This document shows positions 5,775 to 12,216 of a stretch of DNA of 12,216 nt, piece after piece. Source of the stretch: JAJYSO01 sp964451785. Its GTDB lineage: Bacteria > Bacteroidota > Bacteroidia > Flavobacteriales > Flavobacteriaceae. The notes beneath the pieces are model-generated. The model saw only the letters and a list, made by a program, of their open reading frames with translations. It had not been told where the DNA came from and did no database searches. Where the stretch lies: the NCBI GenBank assembly GCA_964451785.1, contig CAYVJG010000056.1:1-12216 (forward strand), given 5' to 3'. Made by a program: the position numbers and the translations under genes. Positions within the stretch are counted from its first letter, which is position 1. Every line of letters starts with the position of its first letter.

Positions 5775-6355
5775 TGCTGGTTATTTCGCCTCCACAGCCT
5801 GTTGATAAGGAAACGACTTGGGTCAATACACTCTTATCGGCAGGCTTAAAGCTTTTTCATATTCGAAAATACAACTTTACAACAGAGGAAATGAAGAGGT
5901 ATTTAGATCGCATTGATGGTCGATTTGCCAATCGATTGGTATTGCATTCGCATGATCATTTAGCCGAAGAATTTGGGATAAATCGATTGCATGTTAATGA
6001 GCATCGACGTTGTGAAGGCGTTCATAAAGCTTATCGAAACAAGTATCATTTGTCCACATCAACGCATGACATAGAAACTTTTAACGCCTTATCATCGGTT
6101 TGGGATTACGCCTTTTTGTCGCCTGTTTTTGAAAGTATTTCTAAACCTGAATACGGAAAAACCAATGCGGTTTTTCCACAGCTGAAACAACGCTCCAATA
6201 CGACTGTGAAACTGGTAGGACTAGGCGGTATTACGCCTCAAAACGGTCAACTAGTAAAAGCGTGTGGTGCTGATGATGTTGCTATGTTGGGAAGCATTTG
6301 GCAAGCTAAAAATCCATTACAAATTTATATACAATGCAGAGACCAATTGTACTGA
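5774..6355 (+). CDS. ThiE/TenI-family protein, divergent first paralogue
   Basis: A 193-residue TIM-barrel protein of the thiamin phosphate synthase/TenI superfamily. Family landmarks are recognisable: HIRKY (29-33, for IQLREK), RLHVNE (71-76), STSTHD (94-99), SPVFESISKPEYG (116-128) and GLGGITPQN (149-157). Where ThiE has the metal- and substrate-binding IND, this protein has LHS (57-59), and the Asp after the VHLG motif is missing (RLHVNEHRR). These are the Mg-pyrophosphate ligands of ThiE, so ordinary synthase activity is doubtful, especially as a canonical thiE follows two genes later. TenI-like thiazole tautomerase activity is the best alternative, though the TenI catalytic His does not appear at the expected GHVF-like site. 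It overlaps thiC by 1 nt and thiD by 22 nt. Databases probably label it thiamine phosphate synthase. Confidence 0.8.
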   Translation: MLVISPPQPVDKETTWVNTLLSAGLKLFHIRKYNFTTEEMKRYLDRIDGRFANRLVLHSHDHLAEEFGINRLHVNEHRRCEGVHKAYRNKYHLSTSTHDIETFNALSSVWDYAFLSPVFESISKPEYGKTNAVFPQLKQRSNTTVKLVGLGGITPQNGQLVKACGADDVAMLGSIWQAKNPLQIYIQCRDQLY

Positions 6356-7062
6356 CCGTCGCCGGATTTGACCCTTGTGGTGGCGCTGGCGTTTTGGCAG
6401 ATATCAAAACCTTAGAGCAGTTGCAAGTACAAGGCATAGCCGTGCTGACAGCCGAAACCTTACAAACAGAACAGGAGTTTTTTAAATTGACTTGGCGTAA
6501 AACAGCTGTAATTACTGAAGAAATTGAGCAGCTAATGCGGAGTTATTCTGTGGCTGCTGTAAAAATAGGTATCGTTCAGAATGCTGCTGTTTTACAAGCT
6601 ATAGTTACAGTGATTCGTCAATTTAATCCGCAAGTATTTGTGCTGTGGGATCCGGTGATTCGCAGTTCGTCAGGATGCGATTTCTTCGTTTTAAATGATG
6701 AAGATCAACTCAAATCAGCGTTGAAAAATATAGATTTAGTAACGCCGAATGAACAGGAATTCCAAGCACTACGCGGCTATTTTTCTGCTGAACAAACCGT
6801 ATTGCGCAAAGGTGGCCATCGCCAGGAGTTAAAAAATTGCGATCTGCTGCTGCAGAAGAATAAGGAAACGATTTTTAAGCCTTCAAAGGGAAAAATGTAC
6901 GCCAAACACGGTTCTGGCTGCGTCTTGTCTTCGGCTATTGCTGCACAGGTTGCAAAAGGGGAAACCCTAATATCGGCTTGCTCAAAAGCTAAAAAATACG
7001 TTGAACATTACTTACAAAGTTCCGCTTCATTAATAGGATTCCATCATTATGCAATTTCATAA
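6334..7062 (+). CDS. thiD: Hydroxymethylpyrimidine/phosphomethylpyrimidine kinase ThiD
   Basis: Ribokinase-fold kinase that phosphorylates HMP-P, and usually HMP, to HMP-PP, the pyrimidine substrate of ThiE. Key motifs are GFDPCGGAGVLADIKT (11-26), DPVIRSSSG (106-114), TPNEQEF (137-143) and the anion-hole loop HGSGCVLSSAIA (192-203) with C196. The 242 residues are slightly shorter than the usual 260-270, but all motifs are in order. There is no fused ThiE or TenA domain. The ATG at 6334 lies inside the end of the preceding gene, with a 22-nt overlap, and the N-terminal strand RPIVLTVAGFD begins immediately, so a later start is unlikely. The gene overlaps thiE by 14 nt. Confidence 0.95.
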   Translation: MQRPIVLTVAGFDPCGGAGVLADIKTLEQLQVQGIAVLTAETLQTEQEFFKLTWRKTAVITEEIEQLMRSYSVAAVKIGIVQNAAVLQAIVTVIRQFNPQVFVLWDPVIRSSSGCDFFVLNDEDQLKSALKNIDLVTPNEQEFQALRGYFSAEQTVLRKGGHRQELKNCDLLLQKNKETIFKPSKGKMYAKHGSGCVLSSAIAAQVAKGETLISACSKAKKYVEHYLQSSASLIGFHHYAIS

Positions 7063-7669
7063 GATACAATACATTTCGCAAGGCGTTACGGCCGCTGAAC
7101 AAAAGCGTCATGTTCAAGCGGCATTAGATGCCGGTGTACAATGGATTCAATTGCGCTGGAAGAATGCAACTCCTCTTGAATTGCAGCAGTTAGCAGAAGA
7201 AATACGCCATTACACCCAAAATTATCAGGCCAAGTTGATTATCAACGATGCTGTGGTTATTGCTGCGGCCGTTGAAGCCGATGGCGTACACTTGGGATTA
7301 CAAGATGAAGCAGTAGCAGAAGCGCGAAAGCAATTAGGTGACCGGTGTTTGATTGGCGGCACAGCCAACAGCTTTTCCGAGGTCCAGCAACGCATTGAAG
7401 AGGGCTGTGATTACATCGGATTAGGGCCGTATAAGTTTACAAGCACCAAACAGAATTTGAGCCCATTATTAGGCATAGACGGCTACCGGAAAATTATTGA
7501 ATCCTTGAACACTCAGCAGATTAGCTATCCACCAATTTATGCCATTGGTGGCATTGCTTTATCTGATATAGACTTGTTACAATCAACAGGGATTTATGGG
7601 GTAGCACTATCGGGATTACTAACTAAAAAACCTGCTTTATATCAAGACATTAAAACAAAATTAGAATGA
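7049..7669 (+). CDS. thiE: Thiamine phosphate synthase ThiE (canonical paralogue)
   Basis: Condenses HMP-PP with the thiazole phosphate to give thiamin phosphate. It keeps the active-site landmarks its upstream paralogue has lost: IQLRWKN (33-39), LIINDAVV with N66 and D67, GVHLGLQD with D86, GPYKFTSTK (126-134), AIGGI (165-169) and ALSGLL (187-192). At 206 residues the length is normal. The N-terminus is short (QFHKIQYISQGVT), as is common in Bacteroidota ThiE. It overlaps thiD by 14 nt and thiG by 4 nt (ATGA), placing it between the pyrimidine kinase and the thiazole synthase and consistent with coupled translation. Confidence 0.94.
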   Translation: MQFHKIQYISQGVTAAEQKRHVQAALDAGVQWIQLRWKNATPLELQQLAEEIRHYTQNYQAKLIINDAVVIAAAVEADGVHLGLQDEAVAEARKQLGDRCLIGGTANSFSEVQQRIEEGCDYIGLGPYKFTSTKQNLSPLLGIDGYRKIIESLNTQQISYPPIYAIGGIALSDIDLLQSTGIYGVALSGLLTKKPALYQDIKTKLE

Positions 7670-8439
7670 GTACATTACAAATCGCACAGCAAAAATTTCA
7701 ATCTAGATTATTTTTAGGAACCGGGAAGTTTGGTGATTTGCATCAGATGCACCAAGCCGTTATTGCTTCGAGAACAGAACTGGTAACTGTAGCCTTAAAA
7801 CGCATCGATGCACATAAAACTGAGGATGCATTACTGACTCAACTCGATATTCCTAATGTACACTTATTGCCAAATACTTCAGGAGCGCGTTGCGCTGAAG
7901 AAGCTGTTTTGGCAGCGCAACTGGCACGTGAAGCCCTTGGAACCAATTGGGTAAAATTAGAAATTCATCCCGATCCTAAATATTTGATGCCCGATCCGAT
8001 AGAAACCTTAAAAGCCACGGAATCGCTAGTTAAACAAGGCTTTATAGTCATGCCCTACATTCATGCCGATCCGGTATTATGCAAGCATTTAGAAGAAGCC
8101 GGCGCAGCGGTGGTCATGCCATTGGGTTCGCCCATTGGAAGCAATAAAGGCTTAGAAACAATCGAGTTTTTAAAAATAATCATCGAACAAAGTCGAGTGC
8201 CGGTGGTGGTAGATGCCGGAATTGGCGCTCCTTCTGATGCTGCTTTAGCTATGGAGATTGGCGCCGACGCGGTGTTGGTTAATACCGCCATTGCAGTAGC
8301 TCAACAGCCAGTAGCTATGGCCGAAGCTTTTAAGGACGCAGTGATTGCCGGTCGTAAGGCCTATGAAGCCGGATTAGCCCAAGCAACTCCCGTAGCAGCC
8401 GCATCGAGTCCGTTGACTGATTTTTTACAAACATTATAA
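7666..8439 (+). CDS. thiG: Thiazole synthase ThiG
   Basis: Forms the thiazole phosphate carboxylate from 1-deoxy-D-xylulose 5-phosphate, dehydroglycine and ThiS-thiocarboxylate. The (beta/alpha)8-barrel is full length at 257 residues. The Schiff-base lysine is K97 in NWVKLEIHPDPKYLMPDP. Other family marks are RLFLGTGKF near the N-terminus, NTSGARCAEEAV (70-81), PLGSPIGSNKG and VVDAGIGAPSDAALAMEIGADAVLVNTA, the phosphate-binding end of the barrel. The start ATG overlaps the thiE stop (ATGA). thiH follows after 9 nt, which fits the known ThiG-ThiH complex. Confidence 0.97.
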   Translation: MSTLQIAQQKFQSRLFLGTGKFGDLHQMHQAVIASRTELVTVALKRIDAHKTEDALLTQLDIPNVHLLPNTSGARCAEEAVLAAQLAREALGTNWVKLEIHPDPKYLMPDPIETLKATESLVKQGFIVMPYIHADPVLCKHLEEAGAAVVMPLGSPIGSNKGLETIEFLKIIIEQSRVPVVVDAGIGAPSDAALAMEIGADAVLVNTAIAVAQQPVAMAEAFKDAVIAGRKAYEAGLAQATPVAAASSPLTDFLQTL

Positions 8440-8448
8440 ATTCCTGAA

Positions 8449-9567
8449 ATGATGATGAATACAACCTATTGGGAACAGTTTCAAAACTATGATTGGGAAC
8501 GTATTAAGACGCGTATTTATAGCGTAACTAGTGATGAGGTAAAACGCAGTTTAGTAAAATCAAAAAAAACAGTCGATGATTTTTTGGTAATGCTTTCGCC
8601 GGCGGCAGCGCCGTTTTTAGAGCAGATGGCAAACTTAAGTCGGCAGTTGACACAACAGCGATTTGGAAAAACAATTTTGCTGTACGCGCCGATGTATTTG
8701 AGTAACGAGTGCCAAAATATTTGTACCTATTGCGGATTTAGCTTGACTAATAAAATGCCAAGACGCACTTTATTAGATAACGAAATAGAACGCGAAGCTG
8801 CTTTTTTAAAGCAAAAAGGCGTTGATCATTTGCTTTTAGTTTCGGGTGAAGCGCATGTGAAAGTAGGAATAGATTACTTTTTAAATGCTATTCAAATTTT
8901 AAAGCCTCATTTTTCTAATTTGTCTTTTGAGGTACAGCCCTTGTCTGAAGAAGAATACGTCAAAATGCATTCGGCAGGCGTACATTCAGTGTTGGTTTAT
9001 CAAGAAACCTATCATCAAGAAGTATATAAAAAATACCATCCAAAGGGGAAAAAATCGAATTTCAGATTTCGATTAGAAACTCCGGATAGGATTGGTGCTG
9101 CCGGGATTCACAAAATTGGGCTAGGGGTGTTATTGGGACTTGAAGACTGGCGTGTAGATAGTGTGTTTAATGCCTTACATATTGATTATTTACAGAAAAA
9201 ATATTGGCGTACTAAATATTCGGTGTCTTTTCCGCGATTGCGTCCGGCGGAAGGGGTGGGGGAACCCAATTTTATGATGAATGATCGCGACTTGTTACAG
9301 TTGATTTGCGCTTACAGAATTTGGAATAACGAATTGGAAATTTCAATTTCTACCCGCGAAAATCAACAGTTTCGCAACCATGTTATTAGCTTAGGCGCGA
9401 CGACGATGAGTGCCGAATCCAGAACAAATCCAGGCGGATATGCTGTAGAACCTGAATCCTTAGAGCAATTTGAAATTGACGATAATCGCAGTATGGAGAC
9501 CATTCGAGAATTGATTCAAAATAAAGGCTACGAGGCGGTTATGAAGGATTGGGAAACCTGTTTTTAA
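8449..9567 (+). CDS. thiH: 2-iminoacetate synthase ThiH
   Basis: Radical-SAM tyrosine lyase that makes dehydroglycine (2-iminoacetate) and p-cresol for ThiG, in place of the oxygen-dependent glycine oxidase ThiO. The 4Fe-4S motif CX3CX2C is C88, C92 and C95 (ECQNICTYCGF). Typical ThiH segments follow: KMPRRTL, LLVSGEAHVKVG, EVQPLSEEEY, YQETYHQEVYKKYHPKG, GLGVLLGLEDWR and SFPRLRPAEG. At 372 residues it is full length. Three tandem ATG codons (8449, 8452, 8455) make the exact start ambiguous by one or two residues. Its TAA is separated from thiF by a single base. Confidence 0.96.
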   Translation: MMMNTTYWEQFQNYDWERIKTRIYSVTSDEVKRSLVKSKKTVDDFLVMLSPAAAPFLEQMANLSRQLTQQRFGKTILLYAPMYLSNECQNICTYCGFSLTNKMPRRTLLDNEIEREAAFLKQKGVDHLLLVSGEAHVKVGIDYFLNAIQILKPHFSNLSFEVQPLSEEEYVKMHSAGVHSVLVYQETYHQEVYKKYHPKGKKSNFRFRLETPDRIGAAGIHKIGLGVLLGLEDWRVDSVFNALHIDYLQKKYWRTKYSVSFPRLRPAEGVGEPNFMMNDRDLLQLICAYRIWNNELEISISTRENQQFRNHVISLGATTMSAESRTNPGGYAVEPESLEQFEIDDNRSMETIRELIQNKGYEAVMKDWETCF

Positions 9568-9568
9568 A

Positions 9569-10285
9569 ATGGATAAACTAAAAAAAGACGGCTTTGCACG
9601 TTACAGTCGTCAAATTTTTATAGAGGAAATCGGAGTGGTAGGGCAGCGAAAAATAGCTGCTGCCCGCGTACTGGTTATCGGTGCCGGCGGATTAGGAAGT
9701 CCGGTAATTCAGTATTTGGCCGCAGCCGGCGTCGGGACAATAGCCATAGCCGATTTTGATCGGGTGGAACTCCACAACCTCAATCGGCAAATTATTCATG
9801 CCGAAGAGCGCATCGGGCAACTAAAAGTAGATAGTGCTAAGCAATTTGTAAGGGCACATAATTCTACTGTTCAGGTAGCGGCTTTGTCTGTTCAAGTCAC
9901 AGAGGCCAATGCCGAAGCCTTAATTCAAGACTACGATATTATAATTGATGGTTCTGATAATTTTGAAACCCGATATGTGGTCAATGACACTTGTGTAGCC
10001 TTACAAAAACCTTTAGTTTACGGCAGTATTTTCGCTTTTGAAGGACAGGTGGCGGTGTTTAATTATCGCGGTAGTAAACACTTGCGTCAACTCTATCCTG
10101 AAGCGCCACCGGCCGCGGAAACTGCTACATGCGATCGCTATGGTGTTTTGGGGCCATTGCCCGGTATTGTGGGGAGTATGATGGCGATGCAAGTCCTAAA
10201 AATTAGTGCAGGTTTACCCGTTCAAACAAATACGTTGACGTTAATCGATGCGTTGAATTGGCAATTTAGAGTACTTGATTTTTAA
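9569..10285 (+). CDS. thiF: ThiF/MoeB/HesA-family adenylyltransferase (ThiS activation)
   Basis: E1-like enzyme that adenylates the ThiS C-terminal glycine. The nucleotide-binding loop GAGGLGS (38-44), the LNRQ motif (71-74), K86, DGSDNFETR with D130, and ATCDRYGVLGP with C188 are all present. C188 matches the cysteine near the adenylation site of E. coli ThiF. At 238 residues it ends at WQFRVLDF and lacks both CXXC pairs that hold structural zinc in E. coli ThiF and MoeB, including the usual C-terminal CPVCG-like tail. No rhodanese domain is fused. Context at the end of the thi operon favours ThiS over MoaD as partner. Its last 4 nt overlap the convergent permease gene. Confidence 0.92.
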   Translation: MDKLKKDGFARYSRQIFIEEIGVVGQRKIAAARVLVIGAGGLGSPVIQYLAAAGVGTIAIADFDRVELHNLNRQIIHAEERIGQLKVDSAKQFVRAHNSTVQVAALSVQVTEANAEALIQDYDIIIDGSDNFETRYVVNDTCVALQKPLVYGSIFAFEGQVAVFNYRGSKHLRQLYPEAPPAAETATCDRYGVLGPLPGIVGSMMAMQVLKISAGLPVQTNTLTLIDALNWQFRVLDF

Positions 10286-11193
10286 AGGATTAAATCCATT
10301 AAAAACATCCAAATTCCAGTGGTGATGAGCCCGATGATGATGCTAATACCGATGGTAATATTGACTAATTTGGAGTTTAAATAATACTGTTCAGCGATGA
10401 TACTTGAAGTGACCAGCGTAGGCATGGCCGCTTCGAGAATACTAACTTTGGCAATATCGCCGCTTATGCCGATGAGTAAAGCTGCAACAAGTACTAAAAC
10501 AGGCGCTAAGATAAGCTTGTAAAGCAGGGACATTGAAATTTGTGAGAGCTGTTTTTTCCAGCCTCTAAATTTGAGTTGTAAACCTATAGAAAACAAGGCC
10601 AAGGGAGCCACTGTAGCTACCAAGCTTTCAAAGAAAGGATCAGCTGGAGACAAGTCAATAAATCTGGATAAGCTAAGCGCTAACACACAGCCAATGAAGG
10701 GCGGAAAGGTGACAAGACGCTTTAAAATGACTTTGGTGCTTAAGCCACTTTTATCTTTCCGGTTGCCTTTAACGGCAGCAATAATTCCTACAGTTGACAG
10801 CAAGACAAACATAGACTGGTCACAAATCACGGCAATACTCAAAGCGGGTTCCCCAAAATAGGCAATCACCAGCGGAAATCCCATAAAGGAAGTATTGCTG
10901 TAGCCTCCGGTGAGTTCTAAAGTGCTTCGGGTGCGTTGGCTGTATTTCTTTTTTTTGCAGTAAAATTCCATGTACACCCAGGCGCCAATCCAAACTAAAA
11001 AAGACGATAAAATGGGGAAAAGCATTTCGCTTGTCCATTCAATTTTGGGTAAATATTTAAACGAAACGGCAGGAAGTGCTATGTAGAGCACCCAAACGTT
11101 AATGCCTTTGTAGGAATCAGCGGGTAGCAGTTTGTATTTTTTAAAGAGCATCCCGGCTGCAATACAAAAAAGGATTAAAATGAAATTAAGCAT
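10282..11193 (-). CDS. AEC-family (auxin efflux carrier-like) transporter
   Basis: A 303-residue inner-membrane permease of the AEC group, with about ten hydrophobic segments (roughly 1-17, 31-48, 58-78, 101-116, 119-141, 160-176, 190-207, 222-242, 250-267, 277-300). The two conserved helix regions are recognisable: GGYSNTSFMGFPL in the first half and EAAMPTLVTSSIIAEQY in the second, fitting the inverted-repeat architecture of the family. Bacterial members export or import small organic acids; the substrate here is unknown. It is divergent from an AraC regulator 92 nt away, a likely regulator-target pair. It runs tail to tail into thiF with a 4-nt overlap, so a link to thiamin is not implied. 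No TAnnTTTG box was found for it. Confidence 0.88.
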   Translation of the reverse strand: MLNFILILFCIAAGMLFKKYKLLPADSYKGINVWVLYIALPAVSFKYLPKIEWTSEMLFPILSSFLVWIGAWVYMEFYCKKKKYSQRTRSTLELTGGYSNTSFMGFPLVIAYFGEPALSIAVICDQSMFVLLSTVGIIAAVKGNRKDKSGLSTKVILKRLVTFPPFIGCVLALSLSRFIDLSPADPFFESLVATVAPLALFSIGLQLKFRGWKKQLSQISMSLLYKLILAPVLVLVAALLIGISGDIAKVSILEAAMPTLVTSSIIAEQYYLNSKLVNITIGISIIIGLITTGIWMFLMDLIL

Positions 11194-11246
11194 GATAGAT
11201 CAATTTAAAAACGAGAGCAAAATTCAGCTATTTAAAAGCGATATAG

Positions 11247-11278
11247 TTGTATAAATGTTGCTAAATATTGTAAATTTG
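11247..11278 (+). promoter_or_regulatory. Putative promoter of the AraC-family gene
   Basis: TAAATTTG at 11271-11278 is an exact TAnnTTTG -7 box, with TTG at 11247-11249 giving a 21-nt spacer. The ATG follows 7 nt after the box, so the transcript would be leaderless or nearly so. Three similar blocks, TTGTATAAAT, TTGCTAAATA and TTGTAAATTT, start at 11247, 11258 and 11268, close to one helical turn apart, and could be a regulator-binding array. Confidence 0.5.
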
Positions 11279-11285
11279 TTTTATT

Positions 11286-12128
11286 ATGAGACGCGCACAA
11301 TTTGAACCTTTGGTGGTGCTACAGAAAACGGAAGATTTTTTTCACGCTCCATGGCATACACAAACCTATTACGAACTTATTTTTATAGAACACGGCAGCG
11401 GTGTGCACTTACTTAACACCAGTAAGTTGCGTTATGAGGAGAATGATTTGTTTATTGTTTCGCCTGAGGACACACACTTTTTTGAGGTAGAAGAATCGAC
11501 GCGATTTGTATTTATATTGTTTACGGACGATTTTTTGAATCGGTTGCAATTGCATCGTCTAAAATCGACTACGGTATTTTCACCTGAAAATATCATGCGA
11601 TTAAGGCGTTGGAAGGAAATGAAATTGCCACTGACAAAAGCGAGGGCAGCAGTTTTGCGAGAAACCATTTTGGGTATTGCAACCCATTATGATGCATTAA
11701 AAGACAGTCGATCAGATTGGTTGGTTTATCAAATTTTGTCTGTATTTGGCATTATTCGTATGATCAGTCAACAGTATAAGTCTGCCGAAACTCAACCAGC
11801 TTCAGCTAAGGAAAATTTGATTTCATATATCAATGAGCACATTTATTATCCGGAATTGATTCAACGCAAAGCTTTAGCTGCCTATTTCAATATTTCGAAT
11901 AATTATTTTAGTACATATTTTAAGCGCAATTTTGGTATCACATTACAGCAATACATTCAGAAATACCGATTGAAATTAATTGAACAGCGTTTAATGCAGA
12001 GCGATATGTCAGTAAAAGCCATTGCTTTAGAGTTTGGTTTTGTCGATGAAAGTCATTTGATACATTTCTTTAAAAAACAGAAAGCTGTCAGTCCGATTCA
12101 GTACCGAAAGGCTCATTTTTTAAAGTAA
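11286..12128 (+). CDS. AraC-family transcriptional regulator
   Basis: A 280-residue regulator with the usual two-part layout. Residues about 20-80 form a cupin-like ligand-sensing domain (HAPWHTQTYYELIFIEHGSG, then the LFIVSPEDTHFFEV strand). Residues about 178-277 form the AraC double helix-turn-helix: YFNISNNYFSTYFKRNFGIT is the first recognition region, and SVKAIALEFGFVDESHLIHFFKK with SPIQYRKAH is the conserved second. The ATG at 11286 opens directly after a perfect -7 box. It is divergent from the AEC permease and probably regulates it and itself; the effector is unknown. A repeat copy begins 35 nt after its stop, with no clear terminator between. Confidence 0.92.
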   Translation: MRRAQFEPLVVLQKTEDFFHAPWHTQTYYELIFIEHGSGVHLLNTSKLRYEENDLFIVSPEDTHFFEVEESTRFVFILFTDDFLNRLQLHRLKSTTVFSPENIMRLRRWKEMKLPLTKARAAVLRETILGIATHYDALKDSRSDWLVYQILSVFGIIRMISQQYKSAETQPASAKENLISYINEHIYYPELIQRKALAAYFNISNNYFSTYFKRNFGITLQQYIQKYRLKLIEQRLMQSDMSVKAIALEFGFVDESHLIHFFKKQKAVSPIQYRKAHFLK

Positions 12129-12162
12129 AATTAATTGTAGAAACCAGTCAGATTTTTACGCG

Positions 12163-12216
12163 TAATACCGTATGGATAAATTAACTAGTCCAATTTCGAC
12201 TTTGTCTCATTGTACT
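12163..12216 (+). repeat. Palindromic repeat copy 4, cut by window end
   Basis: The 54 nt from TAATACCG to the window end are identical to the first 54 nt of copy 1, including the GTATGGAT left-arm variant, the whole 24-nt loop and the first three bases (ACT) of the right arm. Only the left part is visible. Like copy 1 it follows a gene 3' end, here that of the AraC regulator. Confidence 0.85.

Noticed and set aside
10571..10861. Rightward open frame of 96 codons inside the permease gene
   Set aside because: It is antisense to a well-conserved AEC permease, has no recognisable motif and no promoter, so it is a shadow of the real gene.

Overview
The window looks like chromosomal DNA of a flavobacterium-type member of the Bacteroidota. 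Three things point there: AT-rich intergenic DNA, start codons without clear Shine-Dalgarno sequences but with TAnnTTTG-type promoter boxes, and gene content typical of that group (bshC, an omega-amidase, and a riboswitch-led thiS-thiC-thiE-thiD-thiE-thiG-thiH-thiF operon). The assignment rests on recognising protein families, not on a search.

Layout. 1-227 is non-coding and carries a likely bshC promoter. 228-1823 is bshC (bacillithiol synthesis), followed at its stop codon by a 131-bp palindromic repeat. 1993-2769 (minus) is a carbon-nitrogen hydrolase, with a short copy of the same repeat just upstream of its start. 2821-3474 is non-coding: a cluster of hairpins, a second full repeat copy whose hairpin arms match perfectly, and two small palindromes that may be operators. 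3475-10285 is one thiamin transcription unit: promoter, TPP riboswitch, then thiS, thiC, a divergent ThiE/TenI-like gene, thiD, thiE, thiG, thiH and thiF, mostly overlapping or nearly touching. An AEC-family permease (minus) overlaps the end of thiF tail to tail and is divergent from an AraC-family regulator (11286-12128). A further repeat copy begins at 12163 and is cut by the window edge.

How the genes work together. ThiC makes HMP-P and ThiD phosphorylates it. ThiF and ThiS supply sulfur, and ThiG with ThiH builds the thiazole. ThiE joins the two halves into thiamin phosphate. The TPP riboswitch senses the end product. Its P1 5' strand, a linker segment and the thiS start region form three mutually exclusive pairings, which suggests translational control by hiding the thiS AUG. 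ThiL, ThiI, IscS and Dxs are not in the window.

The thiamin operon itself is a known arrangement. The less ordinary material is (i) the repeat family with nested inverted repeats, four copies in 12 kb placed at gene boundaries, (ii) the compact start-codon-sequestering expression platform, and (iii) the first ThiE paralogue, which has lost the acidic metal-binding positions of ThiE.
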